Source: Gammaproteobacteria bacterium (GTDB lineage: Bacteria > Pseudomonadota > Gammaproteobacteria > Poriferisulfidales > Oxydemutatoraceae). Taken from it: a stretch of 5,601 nt of DNA. The notes under the pieces were generated by a model that worked only from the letters and a program-made list of their open reading frames with translations, was not told the DNA's origin and ran no database searches. The first letter of the stretch is position 1, and each line of letters opens with the position of its first letter. This document shows positions 5,597 to 5,601 of the stretch, piece by piece. Made by a program: the position numbers and the translations under genes. Location: contig RKSI01000196.1 in NCBI GenBank assembly GCA_007570905.1, positions 1 through 5,601 on the forward strand, in the 5' to 3' direction.

Positions 5597-5601
5597 GTTC
5601 A

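Overview
The window comes from a high-GC bacterium, most likely a proteobacterium. The evidence is dense coding, strong G/C bias at third codon positions, and Shine-Dalgarno sites of the GGAG type. The genus cannot be named from this sequence. All five genes lie on the + strand with gaps of 11 to 64 bases. They read as one operon for the malyl-CoA/glyoxylate half of the serine cycle, the assimilation route of type II methylotrophs that is also found in some marine heterotrophs using C1 units.

Layout: bases 1-209 are non-coding. They hold a near-consensus sigma70-type promoter (-35 at 63-68, -10 at 86-91, 17-base spacer), G/C-rich inverted repeats around it, and a C/A-rich, G-poor leader of about 110 bases with an imperfect tandem repeat. 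Then follow serine-glyoxylate aminotransferase (sgaA, 210-1457), malyl-CoA lyase (mcl, 1469-2416), malate-CoA ligase beta and alpha subunits (mtkA, 2481-3647, GTG start; mtkB, 3667-4557), and a D-2-hydroxyacid dehydrogenase acting as probable hydroxypyruvate/glyoxylate reductase (4593-5570). A short hairpin at the right edge may be the start of a terminator.

How the genes work together: MtkAB activates malate to malyl-CoA using ATP and CoA. Mcl splits malyl-CoA into acetyl-CoA and glyoxylate. SgaA transaminates glyoxylate with serine, giving glycine and hydroxypyruvate. The dehydrogenase reduces hydroxypyruvate to glycerate. Glyoxylate is therefore both made and consumed within the operon. 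The other serine-cycle enzymes (serine hydroxymethyltransferase, glycerate kinase, PEP carboxylase, and the tetrahydrofolate C1 enzymes MtdA/Fch) are not in the window.

The genes belong to known families and I see no evidence of an undescribed system. The points most worth a second look are the complete absence of the tetranucleotide ACGT (by eye) with matching codon-pair choices, the repeat-bearing C-rich leader, the gene order compared with the classic methylotroph cluster, the reductase subfamily, and a shortened loop in the malyl-CoA lyase. No tRNA, rRNA, CRISPR array or mobile element was seen.
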